A stretch of 64,000 nucleotides of DNA, taken from contig MFFN01000004.1 in the NCBI GenBank assembly GCA_001777915.1, forward strand, positions 351,632 through 415,631, written 5' to 3'. Each line of letters opens with the position of its first letter. Position 1 is the stretch's first letter. The translations under genes were made by a program, and so were the position numbers. Below, piece after piece: positions 17,355-25,558 of the stretch. This stretch comes from Candidatus Edwardsbacteria bacterium RifOxyA12_full_54_48. GTDB taxonomy: Bacteria > Edwardsbacteria > AC1 > EtOH8. The notes below the pieces were generated by a model. It did not search any database, was not told the DNA's origin, and was given only the letters and a program-made list of their open reading frames with translations.

Positions 17355-19556
17355 ATGTCCAAGAAGCAAATTCTGGGCATATTCTTGCTGCTGTCAGGTC
17401 TTTCGGCCCATGCCACTGACAGTCTTAACGTAAGGACTGTTGGCAGCTGGCCGTATGGTTTGAGCCGTGCGATCGCGGTAGATTCCATGGACGGCCACAG
17501 ATACGCCTTTACCGGTTTCGGCGGCGGGATATTCATTTTTGACGTGGATACTCCGTCAATGCCGGTCAAGATCGGCGAAGTCGCCACAGACGGATATATG
17601 ATCCATCAAATTGTAATAAACAACGGCCATGCCTATCTGGCCTGTTATGATAAAGGCCTGTGGATAGCGGATATCAGCGACCCACACAAACCTACCATCA
17701 CCGGCAACTGTCCGCTTCCGGGGTTGGCGGTGGATCTGGCGATATCTGGCGGCTTTGCCTACGTGGCCGGTGATACGACAGGGCTTTTTGTTGTCGACAT
17801 TTCCGACCCCGTTGCGCCGGCATTGGCTGGTAGTTATAATGATGGCGGCTGCGTATGGGGCATACGGGTCAGGGATACCATTGCCTATGTGGCCGACGGT
17901 GACAGCGGACTATCCCTGCTGAACATAAAAACACCTGGGATCATCAGTGAAATAGGCCGTTATAATGCCGTATATGCCTCTTATGTTAGCCTAGCCGGTC
18001 GCTATGCCTATATTTCTAGTGTGCCTTGGAATTATGGCAGCACTGATGTTATTACGGTCGTGGATATCGGCAATCCAGCCAACCCATTGTTTGCCGGATC
18101 GGGCGGGGAGGCCGCCACCCGGGTTGAAATTTATGATTCATTGGCATTCAGCGGAGCATATAATAATTATCAGATATTTATCAATACCATTTCAGATTCC
18201 ACGCACCCTCAGCTTAAGCAGAATTACACTTCCAGCGAATGGGGCAATGCCTGGCATTTTGCTTATTCGCCGGGTTACATTTATGTAGCAGATGAACGCA
18301 GGGGCATGGTAATATACGATATTTCTAATCCTGCAAACATATTAGAGATCGGCCAATACCAAGTGCCAAATTTCATTACCCTTGCTGTGGCTGATAGTCA
18401 TGCGTACCTGCCTTCCTACGGATTAAGGGTACTTGACGTGAGTGTTCCAACCAGTATTACCGAGCAAGGTGTCTGTTTTTTAGATACCAGCAATCACTTC
18501 GGGGCCTTGTGGGATGTTGATGTCAGGGATTCATTGGCCTACGGCCTGCCGGGTGATTCCACTATGCTTACATTCAACGTGAAAAACCCATATACGCCCC
18601 AAATAGTTCATACCCTTACGTTACCAGTTAAGTATGTATATTATTTTACCATATGTGATACGTTCGCCTATATTTCAAGCGATACCGGTTTAATATTTGT
18701 AAATATTGCCGATCCGGAAAGTCCGTTTGTAATAGGGCAATACCACGGTATTGCTGATCCTGTGAATATGACCGTCCGGAATGGCGTTGCCTTTGTGGCT
18801 GATTATTACGCCGGCCTAAAAATAATTGATGTCAGCGACCCGGCAGCACCGCATGAGATCGGACATTGCGATATAACGGGGGATGTGATTGATGTCGCAA
18901 TAGAAGATACTTTCGCCTACATTACCGCCATGAATAACGGTTTGCGGATAGTGAACATCGCTGACCCAAGCAATCCGTTTGAGGTCGGTAATTTCCAGAT
19001 GTCTGCCGATTCGTGGATAGGCGCATACGGTGTAGAAATAAAAAATAATTTAGCCTACGTAGCCTGGGATACCTTTGGGGTTAGGGTTATTGATGTCGCT
19101 GATCCAAACAATCCGATAGAGATAGGTTATCATGATAATAACTCAAGCCCGTATTACACTTTGGCCTGGGATATAAAATTGTACGATGGTTATGTGTATG
19201 TGGTTTATGAAAACTGGGGTCTTCAAGTCTATGAATACTACGGCCCGGAGGCCGGTGTTTCTTCAGATAATATTGATAACGAAAAGAGATCCCTTGTCTT
19301 TCTACTAAAAGACGCCTACCCCAACCCAGCCAGAAAAAAGGCCACCATCAGCTATCAACTGCCGGCCAAATCTACGGTCAGCCTGAATGTATATAATGTA
19401 GCCGGACAGCTGGTCCGATCAATGGATATGGGCGCCCAGCAGCCGGGATATTTCAATATTCCATTGAAGACTGACAAATTATCTTCGGGCGTTTATTTTT
19501 ACAAGCTGACCGCCGGAAGCAACAGCCAGACCAAGAAATTTATCGTTTTAAAATAA
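17355..19556 (+). CDS. LVIVD-repeat secreted protein with T9SS sorting domain (paralog 4)
   Basis: A 733-residue paralog, 16 bp after paralog 3, with GGGAG before the ATG. Like paralog 1 it starts MSKK and has the opening DSLNVRTVGSWPYG; about 13 LVIVD repeats follow (VSDPAAPHEIG, VADPNNPIEIG). The linker YYGPEAGVSSDNIDNEKR before the tail is the same as in paralog 1, so 1 and 4 are related over this stretch, while the DNA near 19465-19510 matches paralog 2. The last residues (KFIVLK) differ slightly from the other three. recN follows after only 10 bp. Confidence 0.85.
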   Translation: MSKKQILGIFLLLSGLSAHATDSLNVRTVGSWPYGLSRAIAVDSMDGHRYAFTGFGGGIFIFDVDTPSMPVKIGEVATDGYMIHQIVINNGHAYLACYDKGLWIADISDPHKPTITGNCPLPGLAVDLAISGGFAYVAGDTTGLFVVDISDPVAPALAGSYNDGGCVWGIRVRDTIAYVADGDSGLSLLNIKTPGIISEIGRYNAVYASYVSLAGRYAYISSVPWNYGSTDVITVVDIGNPANPLFAGSGGEAATRVEIYDSLAFSGAYNNYQIFINTISDSTHPQLKQNYTSSEWGNAWHFAYSPGYIYVADERRGMVIYDISNPANILEIGQYQVPNFITLAVADSHAYLPSYGLRVLDVSVPTSITEQGVCFLDTSNHFGALWDVDVRDSLAYGLPGDSTMLTFNVKNPYTPQIVHTLTLPVKYVYYFTICDTFAYISSDTGLIFVNIADPESPFVIGQYHGIADPVNMTVRNGVAFVADYYAGLKIIDVSDPAAPHEIGHCDITGDVIDVAIEDTFAYITAMNNGLRIVNIADPSNPFEVGNFQMSADSWIGAYGVEIKNNLAYVAWDTFGVRVIDVADPNNPIEIGYHDNNSSPYYTLAWDIKLYDGYVYVVYENWGLQVYEYYGPEAGVSSDNIDNEKRSLVFLLKDAYPNPARKKATISYQLPAKSTVSLNVYNVAGQLVRSMDMGAQQPGYFNIPLKTDKLSSGVYFYKLTAGSNSQTKKFIVLK

Positions 19557-19566
19557 CCTTTTAGTT

Positions 19567-21273
19567 ATGCTTAAAAAACTCACCGTAAAAGATTACGCCC
19601 TGATAGATTCCCTGGAGGTGGAGTTCTCCCCGGGCCTCAATATCCTCACCGGGGAGACCGGGGCGGGAAAATCCATCCTGATCGGCGCCCTGGGCCTGGT
19701 GCTGGGCGAACGGGCCGACAGCGACAGCGTCCGCAGTGGCGCCAAGGCCGCCATGGTGGAGGCCGAATTCCACCTGACGGATCTTGGCGCCGTAAAGACG
19801 ATCTTCGGCGAATTGGACATCGACTGGTCCGACGAACTGCTGATCCGCCGCGAGGTGTCCCCGGCCGGCAAGAGCCGGGCCTTTGTCAACGACAGCCCGG
19901 TCACCCTGGCCAATCTTAAAAGGATCGGTGACGCCGTGCTGGACATGCACGGCCAGCACGAGCACCAATCCCTGCTCTACGAGGAGCGGCATCTGGATTA
20001 TCTGGACGGCTTTGCCAAGACCCGGCCGGAACGAACAGCCGCCGGAGAACTTTTTCACCAATACCAGAAGATCAGATCAGAACTGGAGGCCTTGCGGAAC
20101 AAGGAGCAATTGACCAGGGAAAAGCTGGACCTGTATAATTTCCAGATAAAGGAGATCGGATCGGCCTCGCTGGCCGAAGGCGAAGAGGAAGGGCTGGAAA
20201 GCGAAAAGACCATTCTGGAGAATTCCGAAAAGCTTTTTTCGCTGGCCTCGGCCGGCTATCAGCTTTTATACCAGCAGGACGGCTCCATCACCGAGCAGTT
20301 CAGCGCTTTGGAGCGGTCGGTGGAGGAGATCGCCGGGATCGATCCCCGCCTGGAATCTACTTTGAAGGCCGTAACTTCGGTGAACGACCAGATCGAGGAG
20401 GTCGCCCGGGACCTGAGAAAATACCGGGACGGCATCTCTTTCGATCCCCAGCGGTTGGAGGAGATCCGCAACCGGCTGGACCTGATCAGGACCCTCAAGA
20501 AAAAATACTCCGGCCGGGAGAATTCCATAACCGCCGTTTTGGCCCATTACGAAAAGATCAAGGCCGAAGTGGATTCGGTGGAGCACGGCGAGGAGAATAT
20601 CAAAAAACTGGAGGTCCAATTGGAAGCCCAGCGCCGGGACCTGGAAAAGGCCTGTCTGGCATTGTCTGAGAAACGCCAAGCGGCGGCCAGGAAGATGGCC
20701 AGGGATGTGGTGGCCCAGCTGAAGGACCTGGGAATGGAAAAGGCCGCCTTCAAGGTTGATGTGGCCCAGGTCGAAGAGGCCGAAGGCATTGTCCACCACA
20801 ATAAAAAGCAGCTTAAAGCCGACGCAACGGGCATCGATTCCGTACGGTTTTTGATATCCCCCAACCCCGGCGAGGAATTAAAGCCCCTGGCCAAGATCGC
20901 CTCCGGCGGCGAGATCTCCCGGGTGATGCTGGCCATCAAGACCATCTTATCGGAGGCCGACGCCGTCCCGGTGCTGGTATTCGACGAGATCGATGCCGGG
21001 ATCGGTGGCCGGATCGCCGAGGCGGTGGGAGTAAAGCTCAAGGAGATTTCCTCGGCCCGGCAGGTGCTGTGCATCACCCACCTGCCGCAGATAGCCTCTC
21101 TGGCCAAGAGCCACTTCCTGGTCAGCAAGGATGAGCAGAAGGGCCGCACCATCACCTCGGTGAATGTCTTAAGCGAAAAGGAGAGGATCGAGGAGATCGC
21201 CCGAATGCTGGGCGGCAGCAAGATCACCGAGACCACCCTGAAGCATGCCAGGGAGATGATCGAGAAACAGTAA
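19567..21273 (+). CDS. recN: DNA repair protein RecN
   Basis: A 568-residue SMC-like ATPase of recombinational repair that acts at double-strand breaks. Walker A is GETGAGKS (residues 29-36), followed by MHGQHEHQSLL, a central coiled coil (about 150-370), the signature SGGEISRVMLAIK, and Walker B VLVFDEIDAGIGG. Length is normal and the C-terminus is complete, ending IEKQ. There is no visible Shine-Dalgarno; it begins 10 bp after the fourth LVIVD gene. About 610 bp downstream lies a diverged copy of its last ~56 bp. Confidence 0.95.
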   Translation: MLKKLTVKDYALIDSLEVEFSPGLNILTGETGAGKSILIGALGLVLGERADSDSVRSGAKAAMVEAEFHLTDLGAVKTIFGELDIDWSDELLIRREVSPAGKSRAFVNDSPVTLANLKRIGDAVLDMHGQHEHQSLLYEERHLDYLDGFAKTRPERTAAGELFHQYQKIRSELEALRNKEQLTREKLDLYNFQIKEIGSASLAEGEEEGLESEKTILENSEKLFSLASAGYQLLYQQDGSITEQFSALERSVEEIAGIDPRLESTLKAVTSVNDQIEEVARDLRKYRDGISFDPQRLEEIRNRLDLIRTLKKKYSGRENSITAVLAHYEKIKAEVDSVEHGEENIKKLEVQLEAQRRDLEKACLALSEKRQAAARKMARDVVAQLKDLGMEKAAFKVDVAQVEEAEGIVHHNKKQLKADATGIDSVRFLISPNPGEELKPLAKIASGGEISRVMLAIKTILSEADAVPVLVFDEIDAGIGGRIAEAVGVKLKEISSARQVLCITHLPQIASLAKSHFLVSKDEQKGRTITSVNVLSEKERIEEIARMLGGSKITETTLKHAREMIEKQ

Positions 21274-21295
21274 TTGCACCAATTAGGGAGATCGG

Positions 21296-21871
21296 ATGAA
21301 AGTCGTCGCCTTCAACGGCAGCCCCAGGCCCAACGGCAACACCGCCGCCCTGATCCGCTACGTCTTCGAAGAGCTGGAAAAGGAAGGCATCGTCACCAAA
21401 CTGGTCCAGCTGGGCGGCCAGAACATCCACGGATGCCGGGCCTGCTATAGATGCGTTCAGAACAGGGATAAGAAGTGCGCCTACGATGACGACATGCTCA
21501 ATAGCTGCATCGGGGAGATGCTGGCGGCCGACGGGATCATCATCGGATCGCCCACCTACTACTCCAACGTCAGCTCCGAGACCAAGGCCCTGATCGACCG
21601 GGCCGGTCTGGTGAGCGGGGTCAACGGGCACCTGCTGAAAAGAAAGGCCGGGGCCGCGGTGGTGGCGGTGCGCCGGGCCGGGGCCACCAACACCTTCGAC
21701 GCCATCAACAAGTTCTTCCTGATCAGCGAGATGATCGTCCCCGGCTCCTCATACTGGAACCTGGGCATCGGCCGGGAGCCGGGCGCGGTCAAAGAGGACC
21801 AGGAGGGCCTGGACACCATGCGGGTGCTGGGACAGAACCTGGCCTGGCTATTGAAGAAGATAAACTCATAA
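21296..21871 (+). CDS. Iron-sulfur flavoprotein / NADPH-dependent FMN reductase family
   Basis: A 191-residue flavodoxin-fold protein. The FMN phosphate loop is [12 protein letters not shown] near the N-terminus, [12 protein letters not shown] is the second flavin contact region, and a compact cysteine cluster ([15 protein letters not shown], about residues 46-60) fits the iron-sulfur flavoprotein subgroup, which passes electrons between FMN and a 4Fe-4S cluster. AGGGAG precedes the ATG. It lies between the true end of recN and the diverged recN tail copy, so it may have arrived by whatever process produced that duplication. Confidence 0.85.
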   Translation: MKVVAFNGSPRPNGNTAALIRYVFEELEKEGIVTKLVQLGGQNIHGCRACYRCVQNRDKKCAYDDDMLNSCIGEMLAADGIIIGSPTYYSNVSSETKALIDRAGLVSGVNGHLLKRKAGAAVVAVRRAGATNTFDAINKFFLISEMIVPGSSYWNLGIGREPGAVKEDQEGLDTMRVLGQNLAWLLKKINS

Positions 21872-21880
21872 GGCTAGACA

Positions 21881-21936
21881 GCAGCAAGATCACCGAGACC
21901 ACCCTTAAGCATGCTAACGAGATGTTGGATAAAATT
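21881..21936 (+). pseudogene. Diverged copy of the recN 3' end
   Basis: These bases repeat recN 21215-21270. The first 25 bp are identical and later positions carry scattered differences. The reading frame is preserved and would encode SSKITETTLKHANEMLDK against recN GSKITETTLKHAREMIEK. No other part of recN is present. The frame runs on without a stop into the next gene. The divergence argues against an assembly duplicate. Confidence 0.85.
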
Positions 21937-21951
21937 TTATATTATTGTTTT

Positions 21952-22965
21952 ATGAAAGAATTGAAGATAAGAAAAATCACTTTGACCGGAAACGTGACCC
22001 ACAACCTGTGCTTTCTTTCCCGGGATTTTGACCTGTCATTCTATGTAAAATTTGGCTTCTTCACTGGAGAGGCGGGGTTGCTCTTTAGGACGGCAGATCA
22101 GAACCATGGTCATGCGCTGAAAATCACTAAGGACCGTATAACCTTTATCGCGAATTTTTCGCCCAGCGGCACTTCGGAATACAAAGAACAGACGATAAAA
22201 AACAATCTTCAAGAGAACCAGCGCTACAATATCCGGGTGCTTTTCGTCGGGTCCGAACTGAAAATATCCGTGGATAACAGGATACTGTTCAGCAGTTCAG
22301 TTTCGTCAAGCACCATAGGAAATATATCTATATTCGGCAACATTGTCGGAAAAGTAAATATTTACCAGATATCTATTTCCTCGCTCGACAAGCAGGCGGA
22401 TATGGGAGATGCTGCATTCGTCGACAAATTTAACGATATCAACAACTGGGAGATAATCAGCGGCCACTGGCAGACCAATTCCGGATGCCTCCGGGGAACG
22501 GCCGAAAAAAATAACATTTATGCGCGGCTAAAGGAAAATATCCCCCAGTTCGGCGGCGTCTCTTTTTATTTGAAAAACGAAAATGATCTGCGGATGAACT
22601 ACGGCTCCGGCATTCTGCTGCGATTTTCCCCCGAAACCCAAAAAGGCGTTGCCGTCCATTGCTTCCCCAGCCACGGCTATATCAGCCTTTATCCCGACTT
22701 TGATCTTTCAATCTATAATGCAAAGACCGAGATCTGTTATCCCGGTCTGGAATTGAAACATCATATGCTTTTAAAACCAAACTGCTGGCATTATCTTCAG
22801 ATTAAATTCACCAAAACCCAGTTCTGGACTTACTTTGACGATGTTCTGATCCACCAAAGCAATAATATCCCATATCATGATGGCCAGCTTTTGTTGTGCG
22901 TCGGCGAACGCAACACTGCGCAGTTCAGCGATTTCCGGCTTTATCGATCGGAAGAGACAATATGA
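21952..22965 (+). CDS. Protein with two concanavalin-A-like (lectin/glucanase-fold) modules
   Basis: A 337-residue protein from the ATG at 21952; a start at 21922, inside the recN tail copy, is also open and neither has a clear ribosome site. Two similar halves (about 15-140 and 160-335) each contain a strand pattern like FYVKFGFFTGEAGLLFRT and YGSGILLRFSPE followed by W.YLQIKF.....W.YFDDVLI, typical of LamG or DUF1080 jelly-roll domains that bind glycans. There is no signal peptide, which is odd for such domains. It ends with a 4-bp overlap with pgsA. The function is not established. Confidence 0.6.
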   Translation: MKELKIRKITLTGNVTHNLCFLSRDFDLSFYVKFGFFTGEAGLLFRTADQNHGHALKITKDRITFIANFSPSGTSEYKEQTIKNNLQENQRYNIRVLFVGSELKISVDNRILFSSSVSSSTIGNISIFGNIVGKVNIYQISISSLDKQADMGDAAFVDKFNDINNWEIISGHWQTNSGCLRGTAEKNNIYARLKENIPQFGGVSFYLKNENDLRMNYGSGILLRFSPETQKGVAVHCFPSHGYISLYPDFDLSIYNAKTEICYPGLELKHHMLLKPNCWHYLQIKFTKTQFWTYFDDVLIHQSNNIPYHDGQLLLCVGERNTAQFSDFRLYRSEETI

Positions 22966-23492
22966 ACCTCCCCAACCTGCTTTCCCTTTCCCGAATCGCC
23001 CTGATGCCGGCGGTACTGTTCTGCCTCAAGGAAGAAAAAACCATCCCCCTGCTGATACTGATGCTCCTGGCGGTGGCCACTGATTACTTCGACGGATATC
23101 TGGCCCGGAAGCTGGGCCAGATATCCTCCCCGGGGAAGATCCTGGACCCCCTAGCCGACAAGATCTGCCTGGACTCGATGGTCTTGGCCCTTTCCCTGTG
23201 GCGGGGCTTCCCCTGGTGGGCCACCGGACTGGTGATACTGCGCGATTTCCTGATCCTGGCCGGCGGGTTTTTGATGATCAACAAAACCAAGGAAATCCCG
23301 GTCTCAAACTGGCCGGGGAAATTTGCGGTCACCTTTCTTTCGGCCGCCATATTTCTTTATGTGCTCAACTGGCAGCCCTGGGGCCGGTATCTTCTGTATG
23401 CTTCGCTCTTGCTGATCCTGGTATCGGGGATCATATATCTAAGAAAAATTCTCGGGCAGTCAAAGAGGACCCCACCCCTGCCCCTCCCCTAA
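22962..23492 (+). CDS. pgsA: CDP-alcohol phosphatidyltransferase (phosphatidylglycerophosphate synthase-like)
   Basis: A 176-residue membrane enzyme of phospholipid synthesis. The family motif D..DG..AR........G...D...D is seen in DYFDGYLARKLGQISSPGK followed by ILDPLADK. Multiple hydrophobic helices follow. Start at 22962, sharing ATGA with the previous gene. The last residues (TPPLPLP) and the stop codon come from a palindromic intergenic repeat, so the native C-terminus was probably replaced. PgsA is the likeliest family member, but related CDP-alcohol transferases are hard to separate by eye. Confidence 0.8.
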   Translation: MNLPNLLSLSRIALMPAVLFCLKEEKTIPLLILMLLAVATDYFDGYLARKLGQISSPGKILDPLADKICLDSMVLALSLWRGFPWWATGLVILRDFLILAGGFLMINKTKEIPVSNWPGKFAVTFLSAAIFLYVLNWQPWGRYLLYASLLLILVSGIIYLRKILGQSKRTPPLPLP

Positions 23493-23507
23493 CGCATTAG
23501 GAGAGGG
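23471..23507. repeat. Palindromic intergenic repeat (inverted copy) overlapping the pgsA stop
   Basis: Arms CCCTCCCCTAA (23482-23492) and TTAGGAGAGGG (23497-23507) differ by one base from perfect pairing. The preceding CCCCACCCC is the tail block of the family in the reverse direction. The pgsA stop TAA (23490-23492) is inside the left arm. Confidence 0.75.
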
Positions 23508-23550
23508 AACTGGCACTGCGAGAAAATTTGGGGAAATGACGGTGGTGTAT

Positions 23551-23596
23551 AGATCCTTCGGCTTGTAAGGTAAACTTGCCTGGCTCAGGATGACAA
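23551..23596. repeat. Dispersed repeat of the TCCTTCGGCT...CTCAGGATGACA type
   Basis: The stretch opens AGATCCTTCGGCTTG and closes GGCTCAGGATGACAAT. This pattern is familiar as a dispersed intergenic repeat in many bacterial genomes. It lies with three other repeat types in the 254-bp gap between pgsA and the DUF362 gene. Confidence 0.5.
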
Positions 23597-23640
23597 TAAT
23601 GGACAAATGGTATCTTTTTGTATTGGTGGTAAAAGAAACC

Positions 23641-23670
23641 CATGGATTCCCGGTCGTGCCGGGAATGACA
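23641..23670. repeat. Hairpin repeat with ATTCCCGG arms
   Basis: ATTCCCGG (23646-23653) pairs with CCGGGAAT (23659-23666) around a 5-nt loop, flanked by CATGG and GACA. It is another repeat type commonly seen dispersed between genes. Confidence 0.5.
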
Positions 23671-23685
23671 AGGCGATAAATAATA

Positions 23686-23716
23686 TTCTGTGTCAATCTG
23701 TGTAATCTGTGGATAT
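23686..23716. repeat. AATCTGTG repeat unit
   Basis: Two AATCTGTG blocks in tandem followed by GATA. It is a variant of the AATCTGC...GATCCGCG...CCATT family seen at 2559, 2900, 47985 and 54413. Confidence 0.45.
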
Positions 23717-23746
23717 AAATAACCAGCATTTCAAAAGGAATAAAAT

Positions 23747-24850
23747 ATGCCAAGCAAAGTATATTTCACCAGTTTCCGGGAGACCCCGGAGCAGAACATC
23801 TATCAAAAACTGGACCGGCTGATGGACCGGCTGCCGGTCTCCTCGGCCTTCCAGAAAGGCGACCTGGTGGCGGTCAAGGTGCATTTCGGCGAGCGGGGTA
23901 ACACCGCCTTCATCCCCTCCTATTTCGTCCGCCGGGTGGTTGACAGGATCAAGGAGTCCGGCGGCAAACCCTTCGTCACCGACGCCAATACCCTGTATGT
24001 CGGCTCCCGCTCCAACTCGGTGGACCACCTGGAGACCGCAGCCATGCACGGCTTCACCCGCGACACCCTGGGCTGCCCGGTGCTGATCGCCGACGGCCTG
24101 CGGGGCGGGGCCTATGTCGAGGTGGATATCGACGGCCGGCACTTTAAGAAGGTCAAGCTGGCCCACGACCTGGTCAGGGCCGACTCCATCGTCTGCGTCA
24201 CCCATTTCAAGGGGCACGAACTGGCCGGCTTCGGCGGCTCCATCAAGAACCTGGGAATGGGCGGCGGGGCCCGGGGCGGCAAGCTGGCCATGCACTCAGA
24301 CATCGCCCCGCAGATCAAGGCCGAAAAATGCATCGCCTGCGGCAAATGCGCCGCCAACTGCCCGGCCGACGCCATTGCTATCGGCAAATATGCCGTGATA
24401 GATCCCAAAAAATGCATCGGCTGCGGATCCTGCATCGTGGTCTGCCCCACCCAGGCAGTCCGCAACGGCTGGGACAGCGGGGCCCAGAAGATGCAGGAGA
24501 AGATGGTGGAGCACCTGGCGGGCTTTGTGAAGCACAAGAAGGACCGGATCGCCTATCTGAATTTCATCATGAACGTCTCCCCGGCCTGCGATTGCTACGG
24601 CCACGCCGACCACCCCATCGTGCCGGACCTGGGCATTGCCGCCTCGCTGGACCCGGTGGCGGTGGACGCCGCCAGCAACGCCCTGGTGATGGCCTCGGCC
24701 GGGTACAAGGACTCGGAACTGAAGAACGCCCTGGAGCCGGGCAGCGACAAATTCCGCGATATCTATCCCGAGGTGGATTGGAATGTCCAGTTGGATCATG
24801 CCGAAAAGATGGGGTTGGGCAGCAAGAAGTATGAACTGGTTTTGATCTAA
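23747..24850 (+). CDS. DUF362 protein with two 4Fe-4S clusters
   Basis: A 367-residue protein. The DUF362 region covers roughly residues 1-185 and 260-355, with VAVKVHFGERGNTAFI and VTHFKGHELAGFGGSIKNLG as recognisable blocks. A ferredoxin segment lies between them: CIACGKCAANCP (Cys195, 198, 201, 205) and CIGCGSCIVVCP (Cys223, 226, 229, 233). These proteins are thought to be redox proteins, but their substrates are unknown. It has an AAAGGAAT ribosome site and stands after a stack of intergenic repeats. Confidence 0.9.
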   Translation: MPSKVYFTSFRETPEQNIYQKLDRLMDRLPVSSAFQKGDLVAVKVHFGERGNTAFIPSYFVRRVVDRIKESGGKPFVTDANTLYVGSRSNSVDHLETAAMHGFTRDTLGCPVLIADGLRGGAYVEVDIDGRHFKKVKLAHDLVRADSIVCVTHFKGHELAGFGGSIKNLGMGGGARGGKLAMHSDIAPQIKAEKCIACGKCAANCPADAIAIGKYAVIDPKKCIGCGSCIVVCPTQAVRNGWDSGAQKMQEKMVEHLAGFVKHKKDRIAYLNFIMNVSPACDCYGHADHPIVPDLGIAASLDPVAVDAASNALVMASAGYKDSELKNALEPGSDKFRDIYPEVDWNVQLDHAEKMGLGSKKYELVLI

Positions 24851-24855
24851 TTGTT

Positions 24856-25383
24856 TTGAATACAAAAATATTAAAAACCTCTGGTATTTATATCCGCCCG
24901 CCCAAGCCCGAGGAGATGGATTACATCATAAAGCTCTGGGCCGATCCCCTAAGCATGGCCGAGGTGGGCGGGCCCGTTCACCTAACAGAAGAGCAGGCCA
25001 CCAAATGGTTCTCCCGGATGGTCTCTCCCGGAAGCAAAACAGACCGGTATTTTCTTATATTCAACCAGAGCGACCAGCCGGTAGGCGAGATCAGCTTTCA
25101 CCGCTACGACCTTTCTACCGGCACTGCCGAATTCAATATAAAGGTCGAACATTGCCACCGCGGCCAGGGCTATGCCGGCAAGGCCGTTCCCCTGCTGTTG
25201 CGATATTTCTTCTTCGATTTCGGGGGAAAGGTGATGTGCGACCCGGTGGCTTTGGATAACCAGCCTGGCCAGAAGGCTTTGATCAAGCTCGGCTTCAAAA
25301 AGGATGCATCGCGGCAGGATGTCTGTCTTTTAAAAATGACCAAAGAAGATTTTTTGGATATCTACGGAAATATATCGCCTTAA
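24856..25383 (+). CDS. GNAT-family N-acetyltransferase
   Basis: A 175-residue RimJ/RimL-type GNAT protein. It starts at a TTG at 24856, as no in-frame ATG precedes the conserved IYIRPPKPEEMDYIIKLW. The acetyl-CoA motif appears as HCHRGQGYAGKAVPLL (V/I..xxRGxGxG type), followed by DNQPGQKALIKLGF. It probably transfers an acetyl group to an amine; the substrate cannot be told. It lies 5 bp after the DUF362 gene. The 175 bp downstream show nothing coding. Confidence 0.8.
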   Translation: MNTKILKTSGIYIRPPKPEEMDYIIKLWADPLSMAEVGGPVHLTEEQATKWFSRMVSPGSKTDRYFLIFNQSDQPVGEISFHRYDLSTGTAEFNIKVEHCHRGQGYAGKAVPLLLRYFFFDFGGKVMCDPVALDNQPGQKALIKLGFKKDASRQDVCLLKMTKEDFLDIYGNISP

Positions 25384-25558
25384 AGGGATCTATATTGCCT
25401 TTATAATATTTCCGGCATCAGATTGTTACCAGCAGTAAATACTTTATTCTAGCCAACCGGTTTTGCTTTTTTAAAATAAACGGCAAAACACATCACCTTC
25501 ACAAAGCCGCCAGCATTATTCACGGAATTTTAAACGCTAAATATATAAAAGTTGTTTG

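Noticed and set aside
10745-19556. Regular short DNA repeats such as GATATCAGCGATCC, considered as a CRISPR or satellite array
   Set aside because: They are codons of the LVIVD repeat (DISDP) with irregular spacing inside intact genes.
21881-21936. recN tail copy as an assembly artefact
   Set aside because: The copy differs at many positions while keeping the frame, which read duplication or misassembly would not produce.
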